A DNA stretch of 64,000 nt from Arcicella aurantiaca (GCF_003148625.1 NZ_QGGO01000001.1:186001-250000); one strand, 5' to 3'; shown: positions 36,120 to 45,794, counted from the first letter of the stretch. The notes: generated from the sequence alone by a model not told the origin. Numbers and translations are program-made.

Positions 36120-36842
36120 ATGTTACAAATTTTTAAAAAGGAACTCAATTCATTTCTCAATTCTCTTATTGGCTATATCGTTATAGGTGTGTTTTTAACT
36201 GCTACGGGGCTTTTTACGTGGTTTTTTAAAGATAATATCCTCGACTTTGGCTATGCCGATATGAGTTTATTCTTCCAAATTTCTCCTTTTATTTTTCTGT
36301 TTTTAATACCAGCAATTACCATGAGGGCTTTTTCTGAAGAAGTAAAATCAGGAACAATTGAGTTGCTTTTTACGAAACCTCTTTCTAAATGGGAAATTGT
36401 TTTAGGAAAGTATTTTACAAGTTGCTTCCTGATTTTTCTGTCATTATTACCTACTTTACTTTATTATTATTCAGTCTATCAATTGGGAAATCCCGTTGGT
36501 AATATTGACTCTGCTGCTGTTTTTAGCTCGTATTTGGGATTGTTCCTCTTGGGATGTGTTTTTGCAGCAATAGGCGTTTTAATGTCTTCTTTAACCGACA
36601 ATCAAGTAACAGCTTTTGTCTTGTCTTTTGTTGTTTGTTTAGTTTTATACTATGGAATTGGACAATTTGCACAGCTTCCTTTTATGGGTAGTTTTGGATA
36701 TTTATTCAACCAATTTGGGCTTGATTATCAATACAACGCTTTAGGAAAAGGCTTAATTGATTCTCGTAACCTTATCTATTTTTTCTCAGTGATTTTCCTA
36801 ACCTTGTGGGGAACGAAATTTAGAATTTCTACCTTGAAGTAG
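36120..36842 (+). CDS. gldF: Gliding-associated ABC transporter permease GldF
   Basis: This 240-residue permease has six membrane segments and matches GldF, which with GldA (ATPase) and GldG forms an ABC transporter linked to gliding in Flavobacterium johnsoniae. The N-terminus MLQIFKKELNSFLNSLIGYIV and the cytoplasmic loop TMRAFSEEVKSGTIELLFTKPLSKWEIVLGK (an EKxGTxExLxxxP-type coupling motif) are characteristic of ABC-2 permeases. The ATG at 36120 begins this conserved stretch; the longer frame from 36093 is rejected. Unusually, no gldG follows: the next gene codes for a WG-repeat protein. gldA is not in the window either. Confidence 0.85.
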   Translation: MLQIFKKELNSFLNSLIGYIVIGVFLTATGLFTWFFKDNILDFGYADMSLFFQISPFIFLFLIPAITMRAFSEEVKSGTIELLFTKPLSKWEIVLGKYFTSCFLIFLSLLPTLLYYYSVYQLGNPVGNIDSAAVFSSYLGLFLLGCVFAAIGVLMSSLTDNQVTAFVLSFVVCLVLYYGIGQFAQLPFMGSFGYLFNQFGLDYQYNALGKGLIDSRNLIYFFSVIFLTLWGTKFRISTLK

Positions 36843-37085
36843 TATTTTCTCTTTTAACATAAACTGCCTTTAAAATATATTTATAAACAATTTTGGATTA
36901 GATTATTTATAAATAATTGATTATCAAATATTTGAAACGTATTCTTGTTGTTTTGAACTTATATAGTATGAAAATTGGGTTAAAACTTGGTTAACATTTG
37001 ACATTAACTAATAAAAAAGTTAATTTAGTGATTGTTTTTTAACCGAAACCTGACCCGTAATTTTAGAAATTATTCACTAACTCAA

Positions 37086-39239
37086 ATGAAAAAAATATAC
37101 TGTCTTCTCATCACAATTATTACGTCTCATTGCCTAACCGCTCAACAAGGTACATTTTTAGCTTCTGCAAAGAGAGATTCATCGGGTGTTTTTATTGGCG
37201 ATATGCACGCAACTGAGCAAGTTGAATCAGCAGGTGCAGCACGTCAATATGCCATTGTAAATTTAAAAAAAGACCTTGAAGGTCTTGACCGTGGTAGTAA
37301 AAATACCCTATTAGCAGATGCAGGCAATGGTGCCGACCGAAACTTAAATAGTGAAATTTTTGCTACATATTTGGCACGTTTAGATAAAAAATATAAAGGA
37401 GATGTCCGTTCAATTGAAACGGATAATATTCGTGATATTTTTCAAATTGACCAAAAGAGTGAGATAAAAAAACGACATTCAAGCGTTATATCTGCACAAT
37501 GTTTTAGCAATAAAAATGACGGCAGATTTATTAAAATGAAAGATTTGGATGGCGAAGATATTATTGGCTTTCCGCTCGAATCATTCAAAGGAAATTCGAG
37601 ATATGGTTTGGTTGAAAATTATCATCAAGGTTTTGCACGTATCAAAAAAGACCAAGTTTTTGGATTCTTGAACTACTGTGGTGATGAAACAATTCCATGC
37701 CAATATGAAAAAGCTGAACCATTTAACGATGGAAAAGCTTTAGTGAAGAAGTTTGACTGGTATTTTGTTGACGTTTACGGAAACGAAAGTGAAAGCCTTG
37801 AAAATATTGTTGAAGCCAAAGCTTTAAGAATGGGCGTAAATATTGCCAAATTTAAGAATGGTAAATATGCTTTGATTGATAATTCTTATGACGTAAGTAA
37901 AAAGCCACTTTCTGATTATTTTGATGAAATCGTGCCTTTCAATAATGAGTTGTTCAGAGTAAAAGTTGGGAAGAACTTCGGGTTAATTAAAATTGATGGT
38001 TCTACCAAAATAGATGCTATCTACGACGATATAAACGCTACAACCGAACAAGGAAAATGGATGATTATTGAACAGAATAAAAAGATGGGTTTAATGGATA
38101 CAGAAGGTAATATCAAAATTAAACCTTCATTTGAAACCATTGTAAATATCTCAATTGACCCAACTATTTCTTCTAATAGTGCTTTAGGAATTGCTCGTGA
38201 CGAAGCAGGAATTAGATTAATCGACTTCAAAGATTTGAGAACCAGTAAAACGTATTCAGCTATCACTGAATTTAATAAATATGGATTAGCTCAAATTAAA
38301 GATGGCAAATACGTTGGATTCATCAATTTAGATTTAAAAGTTGTTATTGAACCTGTTTATAGTAACTTAGGTAATTTTAATCAATATGGATTAGTTTCGG
38401 CTTGTAAAACGAATTTGAACGGTGCTACTAAATGTGGATATATCAAGTATGATGGCTCTGAAATTATTCCAATTGCTTTTGATGAAGTGGCAAACTTTAA
38501 TAAATTTGGATTAGTAGTAGCGAAAGAAAATGTTAAAAATTGTAGCTTGCCCGCAGGTAATTGCCGTGTTGATGTAGTGTATGACAAAAATGGTAATTTG
38601 GTTATTGGTAAAACTAACGAAGCTGCCCCAATTGGGATAAAATACGCAACGACTGATACCCTTTTTAATGCAAGTTTTATTGCTATTAAAACAATGAATC
38701 CGCTTAAAAATGGGGATGATATGGCTGTTGAATATAACTTAGTGGAACGTAATAGTTTAAGAAGAATTACAACTCAAAGTTATTTGTCTATCAAAAGATA
38801 TGATGCCAATTTACTTTTCCCTGTTATGAAAGATGGAAAATGGGGCTTGATTGACACCACTGGAAAGGTAATTGCAAAGCCAACTTATAAAGACATCATG
38901 GTAACAACTGAAGGACTTTATGGCGTTAAATATGAGAATAATAAATACGGATTTATCGATAAAAAAGGAAAAGTACAAGTAGCATTTGACTATGACGAAG
39001 TTCGTCCATTTAATAATGGATTATCAATTGTTTCAAGAGGTCAAGGCAAATTGGGCGTTATCAACCGTTTTAATGCCAAAATTGCTCCTTGTTATTTCTC
39101 AGAAGTAAACATTCTCCCTGCAACAAAACAGTTTGAATTGTTGGATTCTTCAGGAAATAAATTTGTATTAAATAGTAATGGAGATTGCGTTACGAACTGT
39201 ACAAAATTTGATGAAATAAGAAAAATGGCTAATCAGTAA
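37086..39239 (+). CDS. Secreted WG-repeat protein
   Basis: This 717-residue protein has a signal peptide (MKKIYCLLITIITSHCLTAQ) and at least eight WG-type beta repeats, e.g. GKNFGLIKIDGSTKIDAIYD, NKKMGLMDTEGNIKIKPSFE and DGKWGLIDTTGKVIAKPTYK, each a tryptophan/phenylalanine-glycine strand pair ending in Y-D or Y-x-D. The first ~150 residues after the signal peptide lack repeats and look like a separate alpha-helical domain. WG repeats are thought to form beta propeller-like or solenoid surfaces for binding; no enzyme motif is seen. The ATG at 37086 is chosen because it starts the signal peptide. A strong terminator follows. Confidence 0.88.
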   Translation: MKKIYCLLITIITSHCLTAQQGTFLASAKRDSSGVFIGDMHATEQVESAGAARQYAIVNLKKDLEGLDRGSKNTLLADAGNGADRNLNSEIFATYLARLDKKYKGDVRSIETDNIRDIFQIDQKSEIKKRHSSVISAQCFSNKNDGRFIKMKDLDGEDIIGFPLESFKGNSRYGLVENYHQGFARIKKDQVFGFLNYCGDETIPCQYEKAEPFNDGKALVKKFDWYFVDVYGNESESLENIVEAKALRMGVNIAKFKNGKYALIDNSYDVSKKPLSDYFDEIVPFNNELFRVKVGKNFGLIKIDGSTKIDAIYDDINATTEQGKWMIIEQNKKMGLMDTEGNIKIKPSFETIVNISIDPTISSNSALGIARDEAGIRLIDFKDLRTSKTYSAITEFNKYGLAQIKDGKYVGFINLDLKVVIEPVYSNLGNFNQYGLVSACKTNLNGATKCGYIKYDGSEIIPIAFDEVANFNKFGLVVAKENVKNCSLPAGNCRVDVVYDKNGNLVIGKTNEAAPIGIKYATTDTLFNASFIAIKTMNPLKNGDDMAVEYNLVERNSLRRITTQSYLSIKRYDANLLFPVMKDGKWGLIDTTGKVIAKPTYKDIMVTTEGLYGVKYENNKYGFIDKKGKVQVAFDYDEVRPFNNGLSIVSRGQGKLGVINRFNAKIAPCYFSEVNILPATKQFELLDSSGNKFVLNSNGDCVTNCTKFDEIRKMANQ

Positions 39240-39265
39240 GCCATAACATAAAATAGGTTTCAACG

Positions 39266-39300
39266 AAATCCACTACCTTTGTAAGTAGTGGATTTTTTTA
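39266..39300 (+). terminator. Terminator of the WG-repeat gene
   Basis: AAATCCACTAC (39266-39276) pairs with GTAGTGGATTT (39285-39295) around an 8-base loop, then a T-run. Confidence 0.92.
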
Positions 39301-39318
39301 TTTTTTAACTTTCAAACA

Positions 39319-39624
39319 ATGCTTATACATAATATCACATACAATATAGATAAAAAATTAGAAGAAGAATTTTTAACTTGGATGAAAAGTATCCATATTC
39401 CAAAGGTTATGCAAACAGGATTTCCAAAGAGTAGTAAAATTATGCGACTTTTAACGGAAATTGAAAATGGAGGTTCAACGTTTTCAGTACAATATAAATT
39501 TGATAGTATCGAAGGATTTGAAGTTTTTGAAAATGATTATTTAGACGATTTGCACGACGAAGTTGACAAGAAATATCGTGGAAGTTACGTTCATTTTGTG
39601 AGCCTTTTAGAAGAACTTGATTAA
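39319..39624 (+). CDS. DUF4286 family protein
   Basis: This 101-residue protein matches DUF4286, a small cytoplasmic family of Bacteroidota with a ferredoxin-like (dimeric alpha-beta barrel) pattern: strand MLIHNITYNID, helix EEEFLTWMKSIHIPKVM, strands SKIMRLLTEIENGGSTFSVQYKF, helix and final strand YVHFVSLLEEL. No function is known. In other genomes it lies near diverse genes; here it precedes a REP-like element and a convergent TlpA-type gene. Confidence 0.85.
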   Translation: MLIHNITYNIDKKLEEEFLTWMKSIHIPKVMQTGFPKSSKIMRLLTEIENGGSTFSVQYKFDSIEGFEVFENDYLDDLHDEVDKKYRGSYVHFVSLLEELD

Positions 39625-39934
39625 GAAAGTAAAAAGGTTTTAACACTTTAAAACTTGCTCTAAAAGAGCCGTAGGCTCGGGAAATTTTGTAGCCCCGAAA
39701 TTTATTTCGGGGAAAAGTTTATATGAACCGTTCCTACGGAACGCAATGGTTGGTTTTGGCATTTTCACCCCGAAATGAATTTCGGGGCTACAACATGGGG
39801 CAAGCCTACGGCTTTTTAAAGAATACCAAAATAGAATTAAGTAATGAGACAAAATAAAATACTACTTTGAATATTCATAAATGATTGATAATTAAACATA
39901 TAGCAATCGAGCCGTTCTTAAATCCTCACTGTGC
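39625..39934. other. Convergent gap between DUF4286 and TlpA-like genes
   Basis: Most of this 310-bp gap is the REP-type element at 39658-39821. The rest is AT-rich with nothing that I can name. Confidence 0.7.
39658..39821. repeat. BIME/MITE-like element with inverted GTAG-REP ends
   Basis: The two ends are similar inverted repeats of ~55 bp. Each has, from the outside in, a small hairpin (GAGCC GTA GGCTC at left, AGCC TAC GGCT at right), then GTAG and a 9-bp hairpin CCCCGAAAT..ATTTCGGGG (39693-39712, reversed at 39768-39787). A third hairpin CGTTCC TAC GGAACG (39729-39743) is in the middle. There is no ORF. It sits between two convergent genes. Confidence 0.85.
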
Positions 39935-41383
39935 TTACTTCTCTTCCAAAAGTTTTATAATATCTTTCAAAACTTCAGGGTCACTTGGTCTTTTGGCATT
40001 TGGGTCAATGATTTCCCCCTTTTTATTCATCAACATATATCTTGGAATTGACTGTAAACGGAAAAATTTAGCTGCATTTGAGTCCCATCCTCCCACAGAA
40101 TGAATATTAGTGCCATTGTCTAATTTCATGTCAATCATGGCTTTTCGCCAGTTTTCTTCAACTTCGTCAATTGAAATATAAAGAAATACAAGTTGTTTTT
40201 TCTGTTTTTCCGTTAATTTATCGTGTAATAATTTCGAAAAAGGAAACTCTTTACGGCAAGGACCACACCATGAAGCCCAAAAGTCTAAATAAACCACTTT
40301 TCCCTTCAAATCTGCTAAAGAAAGTGTATCGCCCGAGGTTGTGAGTGCCTTGAACCACTTTTTACCATCATCTTTTTTCTTGGCAACTTCTTCGTCTTTT
40401 TTAGCCATTAATTCTCCACATTTTTCTTTTACCAAATTGGTATATTGTTCAGAATTGGGTGTAATATTTAAAGCAGCAAATGTATTTCTAACTGTCGAAG
40501 GCAAACAAGCTAAACATTGATTTTCAAGAAGATAAGCTAAATAAAATTGATAAGCTTTAACAGGTAAATGTTCTCGTGCAAAACGATGTTTATCTTCCAT
40601 CGCTTTGTTCATATCGGTATATTTATTGAAGCTATGTTCTTTTGAATTATAATACGTTACGTAATAAATCAAGAAATTACGATAAGCCGATGAAATAAGA
40701 GCCGTTTCATCTTGAATCTTTTTATCGTCTAAACCTTCTAAAACGGGCGAAGGAAGCGAGATAACCTGTGTTTGCCCAGTATTGGCATTACCTCTAACCA
40801 CTGGATAAGCCAAAATATAATACCAATAATTCCAACGGATTTGATTTTCAAGATATTTCTTAAATTCTTCTGAAAAAGTAGCTTGTTCTGGATACGTTTT
40901 GTAAAAATCAGATTGTGCTTTTTTTGCATCAAAAAGCCCCATTTCTAATACGTCAATGGGTTTATCTGCAATTTTTGCAAACATAATTTGAGAGCTAAAA
41001 TCTGTTTTGAATTTCTGATAAAATTTCTCTAAAAATGTATTTTCAACTTCTCTATTTCCTTTAAATGTGATTGATTTATGTAAATCTTTAGCATCAAAAT
41101 TAAGGCTTATATTATCGCCTTTTCCCAAAAACAAAATTATCTGTTGTTGTTTAAAACGAAGCTCAATAACGCTTTTGCTTTCTATGTCAATACTAAATTT
41201 AAAATCCTTTCCTGACGTAAAAATATGTTCTTGCGTTTGCGGTTTTATCCCCAAAAGTAATGGGTCATAAACCAGTTTTAGCGTATCCCCTTGTGCATTT
41301 TCGGCACTTCCTGATATACTTACATTTTGAGAAAATGATTGGAAACTGAAAAAAAATGATAATACAAATATGAGTCGTTTCAT
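39935..41383 (-). CDS. TlpA-like disulfide reductase with N-terminal DUF4369-type region
   Basis: This 482-residue protein has a signal peptide ([19 protein letters not shown]). The first ~110 residues look like the beta-rich DUF4369 region ([20 protein letters not shown]), followed by a helical middle domain. The C-terminal ~140 residues are a thioredoxin fold with the active site Trp-Cys373-Gly-Pro-Cys376 ([12 protein letters not shown]) and the cis-Pro SIPRYML. It should reduce or oxidise disulfides outside the inner membrane. Such proteins are abundant in Bacteroidota and often lie near SusCD loci; not here. The ATG at 41383 begins the signal peptide. Confidence 0.9.
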   Translation of the reverse strand: MKRLIFVLSFFFSFQSFSQNVSISGSAENAQGDTLKLVYDPLLLGIKPQTQEHIFTSGKDFKFSIDIESKSVIELRFKQQQIILFLGKGDNISLNFDAKDLHKSITFKGNREVENTFLEKFYQKFKTDFSSQIMFAKIADKPIDVLEMGLFDAKKAQSDFYKTYPEQATFSEEFKKYLENQIRWNYWYYILAYPVVRGNANTGQTQVISLPSPVLEGLDDKKIQDETALISSAYRNFLIYYVTYYNSKEHSFNKYTDMNKAMEDKHRFAREHLPVKAYQFYLAYLLENQCLACLPSTVRNTFAALNITPNSEQYTNLVKEKCGELMAKKDEEVAKKKDDGKKWFKALTTSGDTLSLADLKGKVVYLDFWASWCGPCRKEFPFSKLLHDKLTEKQKKQLVFLYISIDEVEENWRKAMIDMKLDNGTNIHSVGGWDSNAAKFFRLQSIPRYMLMNKKGEIIDPNAKRPSDPEVLKDIIKLLEEK

Positions 41384-41458
41384 CGTATCTTGTCGTCGGT
41401 TGTATTGATTGTAATTATGCCTCAACTCACTCAAAAATCATGCAAATACAAGAGAGGG

Positions 41459-42112
41459 TTACTTATAATATTTCTTTAAAACTTTGCGAATGGCATTTGT
41501 CCAAATTTGATAGCCCTTTGGGTTTAAATGCAATTTATCTTCAAGAAAAATATCAGTCATTAAATCTCCATTAGGTAGGTAAAATTCCTTTTGAATATTC
41601 ATGTAATAAAAACGCTTATTATGCTTACAATATTTTTTGAGTGATTTATTAAAAATAGCTTGTTCGTTTTTTAATTTTAAACGAGCCAAACTCGGACGAA
41701 CAGACATGAAAATTACCTTTGTATTAGGTAATTGAGCTTTTATTTTATCGCCAAATGATTGATAATCAGCTAAAACTGTTTCAGGGCTTTTGCCAGCATT
41801 TAAGTCGTTGTCGCCTTCATAAACCAAGATAAGATTCGGTTGATATTTGGTGACAATTCTTTCAAAATATCCATTTACATCACTCATTTGCGAACCTCCA
41901 AAACCTCGATTTGTAACAGGAAAACCCGCTAAATCTTCTTTAAAGCCTTTCCAAATTCTAAAAGATGAACTTCCCACCAAAAGAATTTCATTAGGCTTTG
42001 GCATTGAAATAGAATCTTCTTTTTCAAAAGCTTTGATTTCAGCAATGAAATTTTGTGCAATTGATACATAGCTGAGCAATAAATAAAAACAGGTAAAAAT
42101 GATTTTTTTCAT
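41459..42112 (-). CDS. Secreted SGNH/GDSL hydrolase
   Basis: This 217-residue protein has a signal peptide (MKKIIFTCFYLLLSYVSIAQ) and the four SGNH blocks: block I Ser in ILLVGSSSFRIW, block II Gly in NRGFGGSQMSD, block III Asn in YEGDNDLNAG, and block V Asp/His in EDKLHLNPKGY. SGNH enzymes are esterases or acetylhydrolases; in this phylum many remove acetyl groups from polysaccharides. It is in the same direction as ung, 15 bp downstream, so co-transcription is likely though there is no functional link. Confidence 0.9.
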   Translation of the reverse strand: MKKIIFTCFYLLLSYVSIAQNFIAEIKAFEKEDSISMPKPNEILLVGSSSFRIWKGFKEDLAGFPVTNRGFGGSQMSDVNGYFERIVTKYQPNLILVYEGDNDLNAGKSPETVLADYQSFGDKIKAQLPNTKVIFMSVRPSLARLKLKNEQAIFNKSLKKYCKHNKRFYYMNIQKEFYLPNGDLMTDIFLEDKLHLNPKGYQIWTNAIRKVLKKYYK

Positions 42113-42127
42113 GAATTGATTTTGGAT

Positions 42128-42793
42128 TTACCACTCAATTGGCTTTAAACCTTTGTTGATTAAGTAGTCATTTGTTTGAGAAAAATGCTTTGTTCCAAAC
42201 CAGCCACCATAGTTTGCTGCCATCGGCGATGGATGTTTTGCCTTTAAAATTAAGTGTTTTGTTCCATCAATGACTGCTCCTTTGTCCTGAGCGTATTTTC
42301 CCCAAAGAAGAAAAACTACGTCTTGTTTTTGTTCAGAAATACATTTTATGACTGCATCTGTGAAGGCTTCCCAACCTTGTTTTTGATGTGAGCCTGCTTC
42401 ACTTGCTCGAACTGTCAATGTAGAATTAAGTAATAAAACGCCTTGATTTGCCCAACGCTCTAAATTTCCAGAGTTGGGAACTGGAATACCCAAATCGTCC
42501 CTGATTTCTTTAAATATATTTTTAAGAGATGGGGGAGAAGTCACGCCATCATTTACCGAAAACGATAATCCATTGGCTTGATTGACTCCGTGATAAGGGT
42601 CTTGCCCCAAGATAACAACCTTCGTATCATCAAATGAACATTTATCGAAGGCATTGAAAATCAATTTTCCGGGAGGATAAATTGTGTTGGTGGCATATTC
42701 GTTTTTGACAAATTCTACCAAATTGGTGAAATACGGTTTTTCAAACTCATCAGCAAGACGAGCCTTCCATGATTCTGCAATTTTTACATTCAT
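42128..42793 (-). CDS. ung: Uracil-DNA glycosylase
   Basis: This 221-residue family 1 uracil-DNA glycosylase removes uracil from DNA at the start of base excision repair. The catalytic loop VVILGQDPYHGVNQANGLSF contains Asp65, and the minor-groove loop AKHPSPMAAN has the catalytic His. The length and both motifs are complete. The gene lies in a run of minus-strand genes: DUF3667, a 60-residue protein, ung and an SGNH hydrolase. Confidence 0.96.
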   Translation of the reverse strand: MNVKIAESWKARLADEFEKPYFTNLVEFVKNEYATNTIYPPGKLIFNAFDKCSFDDTKVVILGQDPYHGVNQANGLSFSVNDGVTSPPSLKNIFKEIRDDLGIPVPNSGNLERWANQGVLLLNSTLTVRASEAGSHQKQGWEAFTDAVIKCISEQKQDVVFLLWGKYAQDKGAVIDGTKHLILKAKHPSPMAANYGGWFGTKHFSQTNDYLINKGLKPIEW

Positions 42794-42819
42794 TTTGGAT
42801 GGGAGAGGGCGATATTGTC

Positions 42820-43002
42820 CTAATAAATCTTTAATTGATATTTACGACGAAGTTTATTAATCAAGAATTTTTTCTGAGCCGTAAAACTTTCAGGACTAAC
42901 TTGATTGAATATGATTTTTAGTTCTTGGAAATTTTCGGGATTTTCCCATAAAAACTTTTCAGAATCTATATTTTTTTGTTCAAGATATTGTTCAAAAACC
43001 AT
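42820..43002 (-). CDS. Small hypothetical protein (60 residues)
   Basis: This small ORF fits neatly between DUF3667 (18 bp) and ung (26 bp) in a run of same-strand genes. The sequence MVFEQYLEQKNIDSEKF..., with a basic C-terminus (INKLRRKYQLKIY), is helical, without membrane segment or Cys. I do not recognise a family. It is probably a real cytoplasmic protein because the gap would otherwise be an unusually large hole in a compact operon. Confidence 0.6.
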   Translation of the reverse strand: MVFEQYLEQKNIDSEKFLWENPENFQELKIIFNQVSPESFTAQKKFLINKLRRKYQLKIY

Positions 43003-43020
43003 GATTTGTTTAGATAAATT

Positions 43021-44196
43021 TTAAACTTTTATTAGCCCCGAAGTGATACCCATTATCACAATGAGCATAAATGAAAAACCGTAAGTGAATACTAATAGAA
43101 AGCACTTAAATATTGTTTTGCCCCAACTTTGTTGATAGACTTTTTTGATGGAAATTAAAAAATAAATAAATGTCACTAAAAGCGAAGTTACTAAAAGATA
43201 AACATTGGTGTTTTCAATAGTGTTTTTCGAGAATATTTCATCATAAATCTTGGTTAGAAAATTTACAATTGCCCAAAGTAAGAAAATAGCAGAATGGGTG
43301 TTTAGTGTAAAAACAAGATGTTGAAAATAAAATCGCCACTTGCTGTGTCGTTCAAAAAACCACAGAATGAACGCTGCAAAAGGCAATAAAATAAACATAA
43401 TCGTTGGTAATACACTTCCAAAAAGAATTCCCTTTCTGTCAACTACAAATGGAACGCCATATTTTTCTTGAATATAAAAATGATACTCCTTGTCAATGCT
43501 ATTTTTTATAGTCAGTTTATTGGAAATAAAAGTGGATATATTTTTTGTAATTAAAACAGAATCCAATTGGTCATCATTTAACTGATAATAAAATGGAATA
43601 GAATCTTTAGCAATTTTCAAGTGTTCAAACATTCCCAAATAATAATAATCTTTATTGTTTTTTTGGGATAAATAATCTTGATATGAGCCTTTTTTATCTT
43701 CCTTTAAAGTGTTTTGATGAACTTTATTACTGTCGTTTTCTATTGCTCCAAAAATATTTTTTTTAAATGATTTGGCAATAGTTTTGGTAATATTGTTTCC
43801 ATTGTCAATCTGTTTTTGACGGTTAAGTGAATCAGATTTTGAAATATTGTTAGTAGTAAAATTCTCTTTTTTTGAAAAATCAAAACCCAATACAAAAAAG
43901 AAAATAGCACTCACCCAAAAGTACATTCTAACAGGGTGCATATATTTTACCCTTTTGCCAGAATTAAAATCTAAAGTCAATTTTCCTGGATGCGTAAAAA
44001 TGACTTGTGCTGTCTCAATAAATTTTGTTTCAAAAAAGGTAATACTACCAATAAATTCCATGATTAAATCTTTCATGGGTACATTCAAATTGTGATTTTC
44101 CTGTCCGCATACGTGACAATAATTTTCGTCACGTTCAAGAACGGTTTCACAATTTGGACATAAATGGGTTTTACGGCGTATTTTTCTTTTTCGCAT
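43021..44196 (-). CDS. DUF3667 membrane protein with N-terminal zinc ribbon
   Basis: This 391-residue protein begins with a zinc ribbon, Cys13-x2-Cys16 and Cys27-x2-Cys30 (CPNCETVLERDENYCHVC), followed by the conserved DUF3667 stretch THPGKLTLDFNSGKRVKYMHPVRMYFWVSAIFFF. A long hydrophilic loop (residues ~120-250) is followed by at least four more membrane segments. It is an inner-membrane protein of unknown function; zinc ribbons in such proteins usually serve regulation or complex assembly. It starts a minus-strand run with ung. Confidence 0.85.
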   Translation of the reverse strand: MRKRKIRRKTHLCPNCETVLERDENYCHVCGQENHNLNVPMKDLIMEFIGSITFFETKFIETAQVIFTHPGKLTLDFNSGKRVKYMHPVRMYFWVSAIFFFVLGFDFSKKENFTTNNISKSDSLNRQKQIDNGNNITKTIAKSFKKNIFGAIENDSNKVHQNTLKEDKKGSYQDYLSQKNNKDYYYLGMFEHLKIAKDSIPFYYQLNDDQLDSVLITKNISTFISNKLTIKNSIDKEYHFYIQEKYGVPFVVDRKGILFGSVLPTIMFILLPFAAFILWFFERHSKWRFYFQHLVFTLNTHSAIFLLWAIVNFLTKIYDEIFSKNTIENTNVYLLVTSLLVTFIYFLISIKKVYQQSWGKTIFKCFLLVFTYGFSFMLIVIMGITSGLIKV

Positions 44197-44842
44197 TATT
44201 AAATAGCGGTATTAAGATTGAGTTTTAGACAAATTTAAGCAGTTTTATGAGAAACTCCCTAAATCAAAAAAAGTTGTTGGCATTGCCAACAACTTTTCTA
44301 ATAACCCTAACCCATAAAAAATTTAATTTATGCTCTTTAATTTTTTCATAGATGAATTTTTTGTTTTAAAAAAGTCGTCAGCAGTACTAACGACTTTTTT
44401 GGTAACCCTAACCCATAAAAAAATCTATGAAAAAACTATTAATAATCTTGCGAAATACCAGAAAAATAAAGTTGAAAAATACTTGCCGAGAGAGAAATGA
44501 TGAGTAATTCTGATTAAGAAAATTTACTCTAAAATGAGACAATTAGCGGATAATATAAGTGGCTAAAGTTGGCACATCATCATTACATTTGGCGGTATGT
44601 TTTTCTGATATATAATTCTTTTACAATATGCGTGCCAATTTTTTAAAAAACAAACAAAACTGTAAAATAGTATCATCATTTGCGAATTTCTGACAAAATT
44701 GGCTTTATTTCTACGTTCTTACTCAAAAATATTATTGTATTTTGAAAACACTTTCGTGAATTGTCATTAAATATGCGTTTTTGGTCAAGAATAGATTTTC
44801 AAGTTTATCTCAACTTTGTGTCATCATTAAAACATAAAGAAA
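44197..44842. other. 646-bp gap with two tandem hairpin-plus-tag units
   Basis: The gap separates divergent genes. It holds two related units (44269-44321 and 44368-44422), described separately. I see no promoter with an exact consensus before the epimerase; CAACTTTG near 44812 is a near miss. A short ATG frame (44427) of 26 codons is not supported. Confidence 0.65.
44269..44422 (+). repeat. Two tandem hairpins, each followed by the same 20-base tag
   Basis: Hairpin 1 (arms 44269-44282 and 44284-44297) and hairpin 2 (arms AAAAAAGTCGT, 44368-44378, and 44390-44400) are each followed within 5 bases by TAACCCTAACCCATAAAAAA (44302-44321 and 44403-44422). The offset is 101 bp. The stems differ in sequence but both have A-rich starts and T-rich ends, so both could terminate transcription. 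Confidence 0.85.
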
Positions 44843-45790
44843 ATGAAATCTGAAATCTTAATTCTTGGCTCAACTGGTAGCATCGGCTATGCCTTCACCG
44901 AAAACCTAATTTCTAAAAATATTCCAGTTACAATTTTAGTTCGTGACCTTGAGAAGGCTCAAAATTTATTCGCAGGAAGTACAAGCGTTGAAATTATCAA
45001 AGGCGATGTTCAGGATTTGGCATTGTTAAAAGAGGTAGCAAAAGATAAAAAGGTTATTTTTCACGGAATCAATTATCCATATAATAAATGGTTTGGTAAC
45101 ATGGATTTGGCAACTGAGAAAGTCATTGAGGCGGCTTCTGTTAATAATGCCATGATAATTTTTCCTGCCAATGTTTATAATTATGGAACGTTACCAATTA
45201 TTAAGGAAGATTCCATTGAAAATCCTTGTTCAAAAAAAGGTGCTTTGCGAGTTGAAATTGAACAAATGCTCCGAGATGCCGCAAAAGTAGGAAAATGTAA
45301 GGTTTTGAATGTTTGTTTACCTGATTTTTGGGGGCCAAATGTGTTGAATGAAGGAATAAGACCTGTTTTTGAAAATGCTTTGAAAGGAAAAGCTTTGCCA
45401 TACATGGTTCGTACGGATATTCCTCATCAATTGGTTTTTACGAAAGATGCTGCCGAAATGATGGTCAGATTGATGCAAAGAGGACTTGCTCAGCCTTATG
45501 AAAAGCATAATTATGGAGGGCAAGTGCAACCAAATATGAAATCTTTTTTGAATAGGATTTCGAGATTAGCGAATGCTCCAGAGAAGATTTCAATTTTCCC
45601 GAAATGGATGTTTAGTATTTTAGGTTTGTTTATGCCAATGTTGAAGGAGGTAAAAGAAATGCTTTATTTATTTGATGGAACGGTAATTTTAGATGATTCG
45701 AAAGTAAGAAGTATTTTCCCTGACTTTAGAGAAACGCCTCTTGACGAAGCTATTTTAGAAACTTTAAATTGGTTTAAAAAACGTAAATAA
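44843..45790 (+). CDS. NAD-dependent epimerase/dehydratase family protein
   Basis: This 315-residue extended short-chain dehydrogenase has the Rossmann motif LGSTGSIGYAF (GxxGxxG) at the N-terminus and FHGINYPYNKWF in place of the usual catalytic region; the YxxxK motif appears degenerate (PANVYNYG). It may be an atypical (NmrA- or complex I-like) member that binds NAD(P) without classical epimerase chemistry. It is 4 bp from the DUF4260 gene and convergent with an AraC-type regulator. This trio suggests a regulated small-molecule pathway of unknown substrate. Confidence 0.82.
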   Translation: MKSEILILGSTGSIGYAFTENLISKNIPVTILVRDLEKAQNLFAGSTSVEIIKGDVQDLALLKEVAKDKKVIFHGINYPYNKWFGNMDLATEKVIEAASVNNAMIIFPANVYNYGTLPIIKEDSIENPCSKKGALRVEIEQMLRDAAKVGKCKVLNVCLPDFWGPNVLNEGIRPVFENALKGKALPYMVRTDIPHQLVFTKDAAEMMVRLMQRGLAQPYEKHNYGGQVQPNMKSFLNRISRLANAPEKISIFPKWMFSILGLFMPMLKEVKEMLYLFDGTVILDDSKVRSIFPDFRETPLDEAILETLNWFKKRK

Positions 45791-45794
45791 TCTG

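Noticed and set aside
44427-44507. Short frame MKKLLIIL... of 26 codons, and an overlapping frame from 44330
   Set aside because: They arise from the tandem hairpin-tag repeat; no conservation evidence and no promoter.
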